Below, piece by piece: positions 13,821 to 26,300 of a stretch of DNA of 64,000 bases. The translations under genes and the position numbers were made by a program. The notes below the pieces were generated by a model, which was not told the DNA's origin, did not search any database, and worked only from the letters and a program-made list of their open reading frames with translations. Location: the NCBI GenBank assembly GCA_019843655.1, contig JACDQD010000002.1, positions 10,676,393 to 10,740,392 on the forward strand, in the 5' to 3' direction. The DNA comes from Lethocerus indicus. Lineage: Eukaryota > Arthropoda > Insecta > Hemiptera > Belostomatidae. Every line of letters starts with the position of its first letter. The first letter of the stretch is position 1.

Positions 13821-13980
13821 GACCCCAACTCTGTCCACGAAATATCCTCCGGATATTACCAATTCAATTGTACATATTATTGGACACTGAAAACACAGGA
13901 AATTGTGGCTTTACAAATGTACACAATTGTTGGAGGCCAATCCAGAGGGACGGGGCGAGATATTGGAAAATGGCTATAAT
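13821..13980. repeat. noncoding module B, copy 2
   Basis: Partner of 13128-13312, about 690 bp downstream, same orientation: GGATATTACCAATTCAATTG, ACAGGAAATTGT, GTACACAATTG and GAGATATTGGAAAATGGCTA. AT-rich DNA separates the two copies. Confidence 0.6.
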
Positions 13981-14727
13981 TTTAGGCGTATCGATTCAAC
14001 GGCAAGTGTTGCCGTTCGGGAAATGAGTTCGGACAGAGTTGCTTCATGCTATCAGTGCAATAAATGAATCTAGTGTAGTTTGACCGTTTTATATTTTTGA
14101 AATTTTTCATCGCACTAACCAGGAAAGACCAGAGGATCTCTAGCTTCGTTAATTAAACTAGCTTCATTAATTAACTAAGTTAATTTTTGAGTTATCACCA
14201 TTGTCCTATAGAAAAGTAATTTGTATTATTACCTAAATATGTTCACAGTCTCCACTGAAATAAATTCCTCCTTCTGTTTTTTCATGTACTACGGTGAAAT
14301 GAGGCGGCTTCAATGAATGGAGAGGAAGAAATTAAATTCAATATTTCATACAGTATATGAATATTAATATATCGGTTGTAAAAAGGCGATACCCGTAGAA
14401 TAAATTAACCCTGAAGGCATTGGCCCTTCGACACGTGATCATGAATTCCGGGCACAAATGTTTGAGTAGGCGGCGGTCGCCTTTCATCGGCCGGCGATGC
14501 CGCCTCAACTAAATATCTCCTGAGTTGCCCTAGGACGGGTACGCCCTTTATTCCTTCTGTCTTGTAAAGTAATCTGAAAGTAGAGCAGTGCCAGAAAATG
14601 AAGAGAAAAAACCTGTGAAATCAATTTAGCAGGCATCCCGTTCGGATAATTCAAACTGACAGAGACGTCTCGTCTATAATGGAGAGTTATTAAATTAAAA
14701 TTATTCAGTCTAACAATGAAGTTCAGA

Positions 14728-14955
14728 AATACCGCAGATTTCGTTTGTTTCTGTCTCCTCTCGCTGGTTTGATCTTCTGCTAGACCGGTTTCGGCTCTTC
14801 AGTAGTGGTGTTAGTCACTTTGGCACTTGGGATGTTTTTTGGGCATACTCGCTCCACTGTCACTGTCACTTGTACTATACAAAAAACCGAAACCGGTCTA
14901 GCATAAGACCAAACCGACGAGAGGAGACAGAGGCACACGAAATCTACGGTATTCC
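14728..14955. mobile_element. fold-back MITE-like element, intact
   Basis: Two imperfect inverted arms of about 75 bp face each other across a short middle of about 70 bp. Outward to inward the arms share AATACCG, AGATTTCG, CTGTCTCCTCTCG, GGTTTG and the inner TGCTAGACCGGTTTCGG. It encodes no transposase and has a small core with TCTTCAGTAGT and a CACTGTCACTGTCACTTGT repeat. This fits a non-autonomous inverted-repeat element. The long open frame across it is an accident of the repeat. Target-site duplication was not identified. Confidence 0.7.
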
Positions 14956-15470
14956 AACCCCACACTGACCACAAAACAGGTATTCTAAAGAAATTCAGGA
15001 AGTTATTCATAACAATCTCTCTCAGTCTATATAAAGTTTTAGCCCACACAGATCAAAAACGATATCAATGCTATATTTAATTTCTAAGATAAACCACTTA
15101 ATTTTTGTACAGCATGCGTTTAGAATAATACTTACTGTCAAACTGTTGTTTGTTACTAGTTGAGTATTTCTACGAAAATTAAGAAACGTGTATCATTGAA
15201 CTGCTGTATATAAGTATTACAACATACAGCACTGAATCAACGGCAAGCGTAGCGTGAAGAGCAGTTTCATTAAGAAAGATCTGTTAGTCTTATAACGAGT
15301 GAGAGAAACCGAAAGCACCGAGCCACAATGCAGAATGAACAGCAGATTTATCGGGCCCCGTCTTCATTCAAACTACACAATTAACAATGATTCTTTCCGC
15401 TGTCTTCCCATACATGTATACGCCTTGAATACAAAATCCCACGTAATTAAGTGGGCGTAATCCATTCGGC

Positions 15471-15510
15471 GAACTGGCCCGTTTCAGCTTCTCGCCATCT
15501 TCAGTTAATC
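15471..15510 (+). repeat. fragment of the same fold-back family
   Basis: CTGGCCCGTTTCAGCTTCTCGCCATCTTCAGTT-like sequence parallels the inner arm and core start of the 29.5-kb copy (ACCGGTTTCGACTGCTCGCC then ATCTTCAGTAG). No opposite arm was found, so it is a truncated piece. Confidence 0.4.
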
Positions 15511-17720
15511 TGCGTTCGTGGCGTTTTATCTCAGAGCTATGTACACCGATGCATACGTTGGACCGTAGTGGACAACATTATGCATCCATATAAAAATGAG
15601 TATCTTCGTTACTCTTTCAGATGCAAGGGTACAGGTAACATTTTTGTAATCCATTAAAACCAAGACATAAGAGGGAGGCATAGCGTTAAGCGGGGTGCAT
15701 AGCAGGGCTGTCAGGGTTGTGGGGGTGTGCGCCCCTTATTTTGTGTGAGGGGGAGTGGGAGGGGGGGGGAGCACTGAATGGCCACGTGACCAGCGCCCGT
15801 ACGGCCCCCGCGCTCGCACGCGCCCCGGGCCCCTTGTTGCGCCATTGTGCTCACAGTTGACACATGCACATTTACAAGCCGGCTTGTAGCCTCCTCCTCT
15901 GTCTCGTTCTCACCTCCCGGAGCTTTTGTTGTTGAACTCGAAAGTTGTACTCGAGTTAAGAGAACATCTCTTTATAGTATATTGTGGACACGTGTCCCGC
16001 ATATAGCCCCGCCCTGTTTGCTAATAGCCCGCTCTACCAATAATCCCCTCATACCGGGCGCATCCACACACACACGCCCACACATACATGCACATACATG
16101 CTGTACGGTGGCATCGCTTCTCTCCCTCTCTATTTATACTGATAAATTGTTCCGCCGAATTGTTGTGTCCTTCCTAGACGGAAACATTGGGACAGCGCAC
16201 GGCCCGGCCCATAGAATTTTAATAGAACGTTAATCGAGGAAATCGAGGCGGGATCACAGTCGGCAATGCTATTCTAGAGAGTTTAGGAAGACGACAAAGG
16301 GAATGAAAAGTGAAATACGTGGGAACGAAATGCTAGCAGCATTCATGCAATGGCTGCAATTTCGAGAAATCAAATATTTAACTTATATATTTTATGTTGA
16401 TCCTAATGATCCCTAATGATAATTTTTTCCTTAGTCTGTTACTGTTGGAGTTGTTTCAGTTACGAAACGATGATGTAAAATTTTTTTTAACACAAAGCAA
16501 AGAACAAGTTATACGTGGCGTATATTTAATTAAAAAATTGAAATGTAATTCACGATTGTTCTGAAAATAAACATTATATAAATGAAATTTCTGTTAGATT
16601 TTAACCTCTATCATCCAGAAAAGGTGATGAAGTGATGGAGGGAGAGACATTCTCCCATAAAATCAGTCACGGAACTGGGACACCACCGAAGCAGCAGTAG
16701 CATCGGTAGGAGCGGGCAAGGGGGCGGATGTTTTAACATTCACCAGGTGTAATGAGGTCTGTTAATGTGCGACAAGTCCTCAGTAGGGCGGGGGCGGAGG
16801 CGGGGGTGTCGACATTATTTCACTTGATGAATCCCGACGAGACTTGAATATTAGTGTTGGGCGGCGGTGGTGAGGGGGCCTGCTCCCTGGGCGCTACAAC
16901 AATGCGCATCCACCGCCTGATTTTCGGCCTGAATTCTAATGCCGCTCTCGAGACCGACAGGTTTCGGGGTAATTTGGTGGCGACGGGGCGGCAGTGGGTG
17001 GGTTGGGTAAGAAGGACCCATGTTCCGATGGGAACGGGTTCTTTATCGGTAAGTTTAAATACTTCGGATCGGTATCGGGTTCACACGGACAGATAATATC
17101 GTTCGGTGGAATCGCTCCAGCTCTTCTTTTTTTCCTTTCTAGAAATTCCATCATATATTTGTACTGTATAAAATACGAGTCGAATGTTTCATAAGGGGGT
17201 GTTCATACGGGTCGTATTAAAATACGGCCTATTGGGCCAACTATGAGAGAAAGACTTCTTTTATTCAGTAAATTAAGGGATCAAAGAATACACAATACAT
17301 AAATAAAATAAATTCTTATCTTATACTATTTCCGCAATTCATTGTTTTACCAGAGTTGTGACAATTCTGTACTGCCAACCGTGACCGCCAAGTCTGCTCC
17401 TATTAGGAAACGAAATCGCGAGTTAACGGGCGCTAGTTATCATTAAATTAAAAAAAATTATAACTGCTGTATTTGACGTTATTTTGATAATTTCTTCGAT
17501 TATAACACAACGTGAAATTGAATCTGTTTCCACGGATACATTTCTTCGGTCGATAAGGACGAACGGGAGAGTGTTACGAGTTTGTTGATTGTAAATCCTC
17601 TCTACATTTACAGCTATGATAGTGGTAGCCGTCTCGGCAATAATGTTGCACACAACAGTTCCGACAATTGCGAAACGCCGTAATCAATTGAGACGGAAGG
17701 GGCGAAATCGTCGGGTTGTC

Positions 17721-17742
17721 ATCGGCGATCGCGATCGCGATG
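17721..17742. repeat. GCGATCGC-type palindrome
   Basis: ATCGGCGATCGCGATCGCGA followed by TGA contains two overlapping GCGATCGC octamers. CpG- and GATC-dense within a GC-rich patch. Confidence 0.85.
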
Positions 17743-20700
17743 AAAACAATCGCGTTGCCGGCCGATAAAAATCTCTGAGGCCCGAGCAGGATGTGGCCAA
17801 ACCGACGCGGTTTCCCCTTCGGCTTGGACTATATTTCAAAACGCGCATTGCTTTACGTTTTCTTCGGCGATTGAGAAAGTTGTAACCGCCGATTTCATGC
17901 CGTAAGAAATTACTGTTACCTACCTTGTTTTGTGATAGTTGGCCGGGTTTAATTTATTTACAAAAAAAGAAGAAATTAACTTGAATTTAATATTATATGT
18001 ACTAATATATGTTCTAATATTTTATGTACATTTGAACGAACATCATGCGCTTTTGTTGATATAAATAGTGATTAGCTATTGTTCTACAACGAGGCACCTT
18101 CGACGGGAATAGTATGTGGAAACTATAAAAATGACGAGAATCAATTGTCGGACAGTGTAACGGAAACGAAATAACGCGGCATTCATGTCAGTGAAACCCG
18201 TTAATATTGGACGAGAGCGTCTTGAATTTCAGTGGACGTTCACGGGCTTCACAATGCTACAATTAAAGCTGCGTTATTCGTTAGTACTATCTTTCAGTTG
18301 TTTGTTGAGAGAATCCTTAGTAGCGGCCTTCCTAATACTAATTTCAATTAACGACTCCACTTGCACATACTCAGTTGTTCTGCATTACGATGTTGACGAG
18401 AAATAGCTCAAATTGTCAAATAAATGTTGTACAAATTGTTTAGTAAAGAAGCCATTAAATGTTGGCATTTTCAGATTCGGGATAATATTATTACAATTAT
18501 TTCTTATTTGCTTCTGGAGTTTTCTACAACGGGCCATGAAACAAACACTGTGGAAGTTGTGGCAGAAAGATGTATCCATCGTAATTCTTCATGCATTGTG
18601 CTCTCGATTCATATAAAATAAGCAGTTGGGACTGTATGTTTTCTTATATCGGTTTACATTGTCTTGGTTAACAGGCGGTTAAAAGTTGCACTGTAATATT
18701 CATAATTGATTACAATGACGGTTTTTTGCTGTACGTTAATGGGTGAAACTCAAGTTTCTCGATAAAACCAGAAAAACCTACTGAAATAATGACATCGTGA
18801 CTTCAAAATACACTCAGTCCTCCTATTGAAAGTTAATTGATCGGCCTCAGCTTTATAATTGCTTATGACCTCATCACTGATTCAGCGCTTTGTGTGTGCC
18901 CGCGTCCCCGCGCTCAAAATTCAATTTATATTTGGACCAACGGGCGTTTTATAATGGACTTAACGAGAGCCCTCAATTACAATGGGGGTTGGGGCCCTAG
19001 TCGAACCTAATTATTTCCTGGCTCTGTTTAACCGATTTGAATACTCCAGTAGTCCTGAATATTTTCCGATTTGAGCTTCATTTGAATATAAAGAACAGTG
19101 AATTATGCATTTCTGATATTTAACGTGGTACGACTCTTATTTTGTGTAACGAGCCCCAATAAGCTGAGTGTGAAAGCCCAGCTTGCTTTCTGTAAACGGA
19201 ATTGCGTAATTATGCAAAACAGAGATTCTAAAACTTTCGTGTCCTGGGACTGGGACTTGTAAAAAAGGTAACTCTTACGATCTACCCGACTAAGTGGAAG
19301 AATGGTAAATAAAAATATCTCCACAATATAATAAATATTAATCTAGTTACCAAATATAACAGCGGTTTCTTTTAGTAAAAAACCGTAGGCATGAACTAGA
19401 ACCCTCAATTGTACATTTAGGTACATGACTGTTTAACCAGCTGTCTAATGTTATTCTTACTTGGCAGGAAACTAAACAATTCGTACAAACAATAAATTTA
19501 TCAATCCTTTTCTTATTTTGAATATAGATCGGGGCATCGATAGATGGAAAAAATGAAAAGTAGTTTTTAATGTTTGCTGTAAGGAACTCTAGGCGTTGAA
19601 ATATATCCTATTGTTTTCAGATAATAATCATGATCTCCTCTGGGAGTATTAACATAATTTACGAGTCACGAGCTAATATTTAATAAGAACCGTTGCCCGT
19701 TGAACACGCCGACTACCGGCGTTTCGCAATAAATAAATTCCAAGAATTTGCAAGTTTGAAAATTGCGTGACAAGTTTACATTTTAGCCTTTTAATAATCG
19801 TTCGATTGTTCGCCGCCAATAATTCCACGCCCGTTATGCTAATGGCTCATTTCTGATGTCGACAGCGCTCACCGCATATTTTAAGCCGGGAACGGGTTTC
19901 AGGCGAGCGCCCCGACGCCCTTACCCATAACGAGGAGAGAAATTTTAATAATACAACGTAGATATATTAGAAATATTCCTCCAAAAAAGCAACAAAAAAT
20001 TTAATTTAGTTGAAAATGGCATACATTTTTATATATTTACACTAAATGAATATAATATTCTTGTGGTCTTCTGTTTGCACACCAAAAATAAGAATTTTTA
20101 TTTTACTTAATTTGTGAATCTATTATTACTTGTAATCTATTCTTATTTCTTATGGTTAAGTTGTAGAAAAAGAAAATGTAAATAATTACCGAAAATGTCT
20201 TGTAGCATGTAAGGGGCGTACCATAATCAAAAGTGACAATTCGCTGCATATTTTGCGATTTTCCAATGTCCTCAAGGCCAATTTTTGGAGACATAACTTG
20301 GAGTGTAACAAGCCGGAGGAAGCTGGGCCACCCCTAGTGCGGTTGGAGGGGGGGGGGGTGTTGGGGTCTCGCCTTAAAGCCCGGTGTTTATTTATGGGCG
20401 GCCTGTAATTGGGCTCCGCATCCCCATCAAGGGAAACTCAAGGGCTTAGCACCCTCAAATTTGCACATACCCCATTTTTCAACCCTTCTGAACTGCACCT
20501 GCGAAAAACCGGAAACGGTATCCATAAAAAGAAGGAAGAAGTCGGGGATGTAGTTAGTGGTTTTCGAACATTTCATTTTTTCAGAAGCGTCATTAAATCA
20601 CGAAGTAAGCTTCCCTCAAAGTGTTGGTTCACCGAAAGCGGTTCAATTTTCGTGTACGTAAATTTGTGAGTAATTAATTCGTATTTCCACTCAAATATAT

Positions 20701-22515
20701 GATATCTATATATTCCCCGAATGTTTATTTTTGTTTTAGAATACAAATGAACGGCGATACGGGACCAAAACAAATGTTAGGATGAGCGCTGGTCATATCC
20801 AATAAATAGAGAGGGAGAGCTCGGTCTGCGGGGACCAGCGGCTATTTAATTGTTGACCGGGCGGCCGGAAGAGAATGCGAATGTTCACGTTTGGCTGTTT
20901 TAATAAAGAATCGTGCGTTCACTGCGGGACACTGATGTGACGCTCCCGGCATCCAAGATGGGACGCGGTGGCCCGTGCCTGCGCCCGTGCGTGCGCCAGT
21001 GGCCACGCACCGGAAGGGAATGCACCTCCCGCCGGATATCCGCAGCCACATGGAATGCACGCCGATTTGATGTAAACTCCAATAATGGCGGACCGCTTCA
21101 AATGGCCCCCTAAAATCCCGAACGCGGCCCCCGCCTTCCACGCTTTTTTGTATTCCGTTCAAATACCGGCAGGGCGCGTCACTTACTGGAACTGCATTCA
21201 TCGGACGAATGCAAGTGCGGTATACGATGAAAATCGTGGTTATGGAATTATTTTCTATTAACGAAGGCCGCAAAAGGAAACGGTCCGTTTGGGAAATTAA
21301 AGTATTGCAATTCCCAGTTACACTATAAATGTAGTAAACCGTCAGTAAGTATTCTTAGGGGTAATGTTGACTGCCAATACATTGAAAACCAAAAAGGCAG
21401 TAAATAATTACAGTGATGCCGACGATGCCCACTGAGCGAAGTATGTTTCTTTTAAGGTTCTTATTTTCAATTTCGTCTCGATTCTTTAACCCCGGGTTAG
21501 AGCAATTTAGGCTGCTAAGTGATAAGATGCAGAAAAGTATAGACAATCACTGGAGTGACTACTTTCAAATCAAAAAAGTTTTCAAACTTTGTGCAAAGCG
21601 CCGATACTAAAGAATTTGAACCGGCTTAGTGGCACTTTCCGGGAAAATCGAGCCTTGAACTTTCTCAATTCGTGTCGCATTGCCGTCCTTGATATATCAA
21701 TTTGCATGTCCGTTTATCGAATAAATATTGCGCCTTTTAATGGCCTCTCGTTTTCAACGTCATTCGTAAAAAAGGGGGAACGGAGACGAAAAAAATATCC
21801 TTCCACATTATTTAAAACTGGCCATGTTTTGCATCCGCTAATTGGCAGTTTCGGAATTAATTCCCCCCGGGTTCCGGCGGAGAGCGTGCCGGATTTTTAA
21901 AAATAATTTCTATCTAATTGTCGGACAAGGCGGAACATTTAGAAAAAAAATATATTTCCCTTTCACAACTTTTCCAATGATCACGCCCACCGCACAAGGG
22001 CGTTTGCACATCAGTTTCTGGAGAAAATTCTACCAATTACTTTGAAATTTAGGGGCGAACTATTTCTACTTTTCAAGTGAGAAATAAGTCTTTTTTATCA
22101 TTTTTCGATGTGGATGGTAAACAGGATATTCAAATAGTAAAGTGAATTAACAGCCCGTAACACCAATCATTCCTGGCTTATGTAACGATTGAAAGCTAGC
22201 TACAGTCCTGCAGAAATGAATTATCATTTTCATACAAGAAAGTCGTTATAATTAAAACAAAAATAGTTACTGTCGATTATTGGAAATATAAGGTAGTATT
22301 AGTGATGCGGTAATAGATCATCTTAAATTTGTACCCAGTGAGAAGTGAGTGGTAGGGCAGCTGGGTGAGGAGTCGGTTGAACTGGTTCGAACTCTCATAA
22401 CGCTTTAATTATCTCGGAGTCGCGTTAAATTGGAGTTTGGCCGAGGGTTGAGGACGCAATTTGGGGGCAGTTTGTCCGGTGAGAGGGAGGCCTTGTGATC
22501 ACCGCCGGTGCTAAG

Positions 22516-22578
22516 TGGAGGAGGAGGAGGAAAAGGAAGAGGAGAAGGAGAAGGAAGAGAAGGAGGAGAAGGAGGAGC
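22516..22578. repeat. polypurine GGA/GAA tract
   Basis: About 60 bp of nearly pure G and A (GGAGGAGGAGGAAAAGGAAG and similar). Such tracts can form triplex DNA; no gene is associated. Confidence 0.85.
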
Positions 22579-23253
22579 TAGGCCTCAGTGCCAGCACCGG
22601 CACCCCGAAACAACCCCTAATCTCCCTCCCGATTATCCACGCGTCTTGCTTCGGCTCTCACTTGCCCCTTCTCTAATTGAAACGTTACTAATAATATAAC
22701 GCATGCTGGAGCGTGATAATCTATGCAAATACCCGGCATCTGTCCCTTTCGGACCACCCCTGAAGCGGCGATTAATCTGACTCTCAGGGCCGAATTTATA
22801 GCCGGGTTCCGATTCCGTGACTCAGAGCTCGGACTGCATTTGCATTGAGCGCTGAAAATTGGTCACCTGTCTCCCTAAACAGAAATTCAACATAAATCGA
22901 CTGTTATATTTCGATTGTACAAAATATGAAATTTAGTACACCAGATAATATAGTACGCTAAGCGGATTGATTTTTCGATCAAACTGCCAATAGTGAGAGT
23001 GCCAGCTAATATGGGAAAGTTGGAGCAGCAAAACCAAGTATCAAACAGAAGAGTCGGCAAAAAAAAAAATACGAATTAGGAAATGTCATATCTTTATTTT
23101 ATTAGGTTAAATCGGACCATGAAACGCTAGATTAAAATTGCTTCCGAGCTCCTTCCAAACGCCAACAAGATTTAATTCAACCGTAAACGGTATTAGTCTC
23201 TTCCCCGCCTCGGAGAAACTCTCGCAATGTAAATAAAAGCGTCCCAGCGTTTT

Positions 23254-23257
<4 letters not shown>

Positions 23258-23299
<42 letters not shown>
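23258..23299. repeat. (TA)n microsatellite
   Basis: About 21 TA units followed by a GC-rich patch. Confidence 0.95.
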
Positions 23300-23300
<1 letters not shown>

Positions 23301-26300
23301 TTGAGGGGCGGTATATTAGCTTAGGGGCGAGGGGAATAAACGTGTGCGTAAGCGCGCCGGATAAACCCCACCCAGGGAATATGAGCTTAGTGAAATGTAA
23401 AACAGGCCTATTATTTTATTAGGGGCTATTAAAAATAAAGGGAGAGTGAAGCCGCCCCCTTCCTCGCCGAAAATCCTCCCCGACGTCGGAGAGCACTTTA
23501 AAAATTGAAATAATAAACCGGGGTTTAGGCCAGCCATTAAAGCACTCCCTCTACGCGTCAACCCCTCCAGGCTTCCCTCGCTCCCTGATTTAAACCGCCC
23601 ATCTTCTTATTAGCCTGTCGGCTGATTTACTGTTTATTATCTCGACGAATCCGCCGACGTGATGCCTTCATTTATCGAAGAATTATTTACACCTATCGCA
23701 GTAAATTTATTATCTTGCGAACAAAAGTGTAGGGGAAACACTTTACGCGTCTACTAGTAAGGAAATTATGGACCTCACATTTTACTATATTAATACAATT
23801 ATATATTTTTTAAATTTAGTATCTTAATAATCAGTTTATTAAATTCTCCCGTAGTTCTCCCGAAGAGATCGGCGGCTACACTTTAATCGTTTGATGAGGC
23901 CCGGGTACATGGAGGAGGCGGAATCCCCCCCTGCCCGGGGGTGTGGGGTGGCGGTCAGCTGGGCGTGTTGTTCGCGATAACAGAGTTTTTGAAGGGCGTC
24001 GTTTGTCGGTGGGCCGCCGGCGATAAATTGGCGCGAGCTGTGGGGTTCAATAAACATAATTCAGGGGATGTGCGGTCTGAGTTGGGCGGCCCAACAGCCC
24101 TGAAAATACGAGCCAGGAACCCGTTTAATTGGTGGGATAAAACCGTGACAGAGCAGTCCCAGTTTACAATCATCTCGTAAAGTTGGGCCCTCGCGGGGCC
24201 ACAGCCGGCCGCACAGCGCTTGACCCGCCCGACCGACACCCGACGTTACGACGCCGATTAGACTCTCGTTAAATACAGCTTTTACGTTTCAGATTTTATA
24301 ATGCAAGTTCACGACCGATAATTAAATTCGGACATTGTCAACGAACGTGACCGAATAGCAATAGTGTTCGACTCTATTTTATGGCGTTAGTACAATCTGG
24401 ATAAAACACATTCAGAGAATAAAATACTACGTGCATGTTAATTTTGGCGTTTCGTGAGTTTTTTAGATAGGGATAGTAGACTGTGGATGAGTACACTATG
24501 GAGTAAACAAGGTGACGCTGAATAAAATTAACTAGGCCTTAAATGTCTTAACTGAAGACAGTGGAAGTTGCCCTTTATATGGATGTGAAGGTAGCCTAAT
24601 CCTCGGCCCATCTCTTGGCGCCTCCCCCCCTCACATCGTGACCCTCCTTAGGCCTATTGACTTTCGTCCTTTGTGCGGCTTCGAAAGCCGAACGTTCAGA
24701 ATCGCTCGGTCCGAGTGAAGCCCAGAAAACTCGACCAATTCCTAGTATAAATTTAATCCCGAAAAGATTTGACTCTCATTGCGAAGCGTATGAAAACGCA
24801 AAAAGGTTCAAATCTAAATAAACTCATTTTTTTCTGGTTTAAATAGTTTTTGGCACACAATTTTCCTTCCTCCTCTTTCTGAAAACGACTTATTAACTTA
24901 TCATTTCACCCTGTATTTATCATTTCACACTATACTTATCATTTTGAATATTCAAAGAAGTTATAACAAGTAATAATAAATTACAAGTATTTACGTCTTT
25001 ATTACAACTTAAACTAATTTATATTCCGCCACTTAAATAATTGTAGCATTGCCGAAATTATGTCCTCCATATTCAGACGTAGCGTTTTAATTCAACCGTC
25101 TATGTTCCATTTATGTGAATAGTCCGCCAACATAAATACAATACGAAATGAGCAGGTGGAGTTTCTTTATTTTCAATTCTCCGCAAGGAATTTCGGATCC
25201 TCGGGGACTCTTGGCTGAAATAATGGGTTCGATCCCGAGGCCATCCATCGACCGAATACTTCCCACTTTCGGGAAAAATGAGGAGTCAATGGACAATAAT
25301 TGGGAGGGGGGTGACAAAAGATGGGACGTGTCGCCCCCCTAATAGAAAATTCCGAGGGATGGGCCGATTAATCCGGATTATTACGAACTTAAATATTGAC
25401 GACGAACGAGCCGTTCCGGAAATATAAACGCGGAGTTTCACATATCAATAAATCCCGGAAATGAGGGTGGGATGGGAGTGGGGACGGCGGCGAGGTAACC
25501 AGAGGTTATGGATATTTTAGTGGGTCTCGTATCTATATCTATGGAGAGGGGATAGAGAAGTGAGGGTGAGGGTTGAAAATACGATCCAGTCTCAAAAATC
25601 AAGCGGCGAGGTCTTCCCAACCCCAACTGTACTCCCAGGGAGAGCATTCCCCGGAGGACCTTCCTATCCCTTCTTGCCCATAAGTATCCTTGAAAAACGT
25701 TCGCGGACCTATTTTTCTTGTGGACATCACCTACTTCCCTGATATAGAACGGACAGTAATATTTAATCTGCTCATCTGCTTTAATCTGCTCAATGGAGAA
25801 CGAAAAGTTCGGAATAAATTCTTTTATTTGTGTTCTATCTCCATTCGTCCTCCGTGTCGGTTACGACCGACGCCGCTAAAAACAAAATTTCTACGATAAA
25901 AATACAATATATCGCACAAATGTGCAAACATAATCAACTGACATTGTATTCCAGCAATATAACTTTATTGCAAAATATATCTTTGGGGGGACTGCGTGTT
26001 TACTGAATATCTCAACGGTGAGTCTACAATTCTGAGACTGTATACTGACGGAATGTAACCGACTGCAACGAAAACCGGTCAAATAGATGACTGATGACGG
26101 ATGGAGACTGTATGCACCATTGCGTACATCTATATTTCTGGTATTTTCCAACATTTGAGCAAAAAAGATGTAAACTGTCGAATAATAATGAAGAAAATAA
26201 TATTAAATCCCGGAATATGGTTCTACTCGTTATTCTAAGCTCGCAAATTTAAAATGTAGGTAATTACGGGCGATTATTGTATCTCTAATTATGCGTATAT

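Larger units (their letters stand above)
10743..14727. other. gene-free region with duplicated module B
   Basis: Microsatellites, GC-rich patches at about 11300-11720, 12000-12430 and 12860-13240, and module B twice. No exon is supported. Confidence 0.6.
14956..20300. other. gene-free region
   Basis: GC-rich patches at about 15680-16240, 16680-17060 and 17640-17900. From about 18000 to 20300 it is plain AT-rich DNA with nothing recognised beyond a small GC patch near 18900-19000. Confidence 0.6.
20301..26250. other. gene-free region
   Basis: GC-rich patches at about 20820-21200, 21640-21900, 22330-22870, 23140-23600, 23860-24260 and 25160-25690, divided by AT-rich DNA. No gene recognised. 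Confidence 0.6.

Noticed and set aside
14780..15049. 89-codon minus-strand ORF over the fold-back element
   Set aside because: It is read through the inverted arms of a MITE-like repeat and has no splice or family support.
15847..16233. 128-codon plus-strand ORF
   Set aside because: Begins without an ATG, contains a CA-rich low-complexity stretch and shows no coding-type features.
16994..17194. Plus-strand exon candidate ending at GTAAGT (17048)
   Set aside because: The donor-like word is real, but no acceptor, partner exon or family-like protein was found.
25190..25242. Perfect B-box GGTTCGATCCC suggesting a tRNA gene
   Set aside because: No acceptor, D or anticodon stems can be folded around it; it lies in a CCTCGGG...CCCGAGG inverted repeat.
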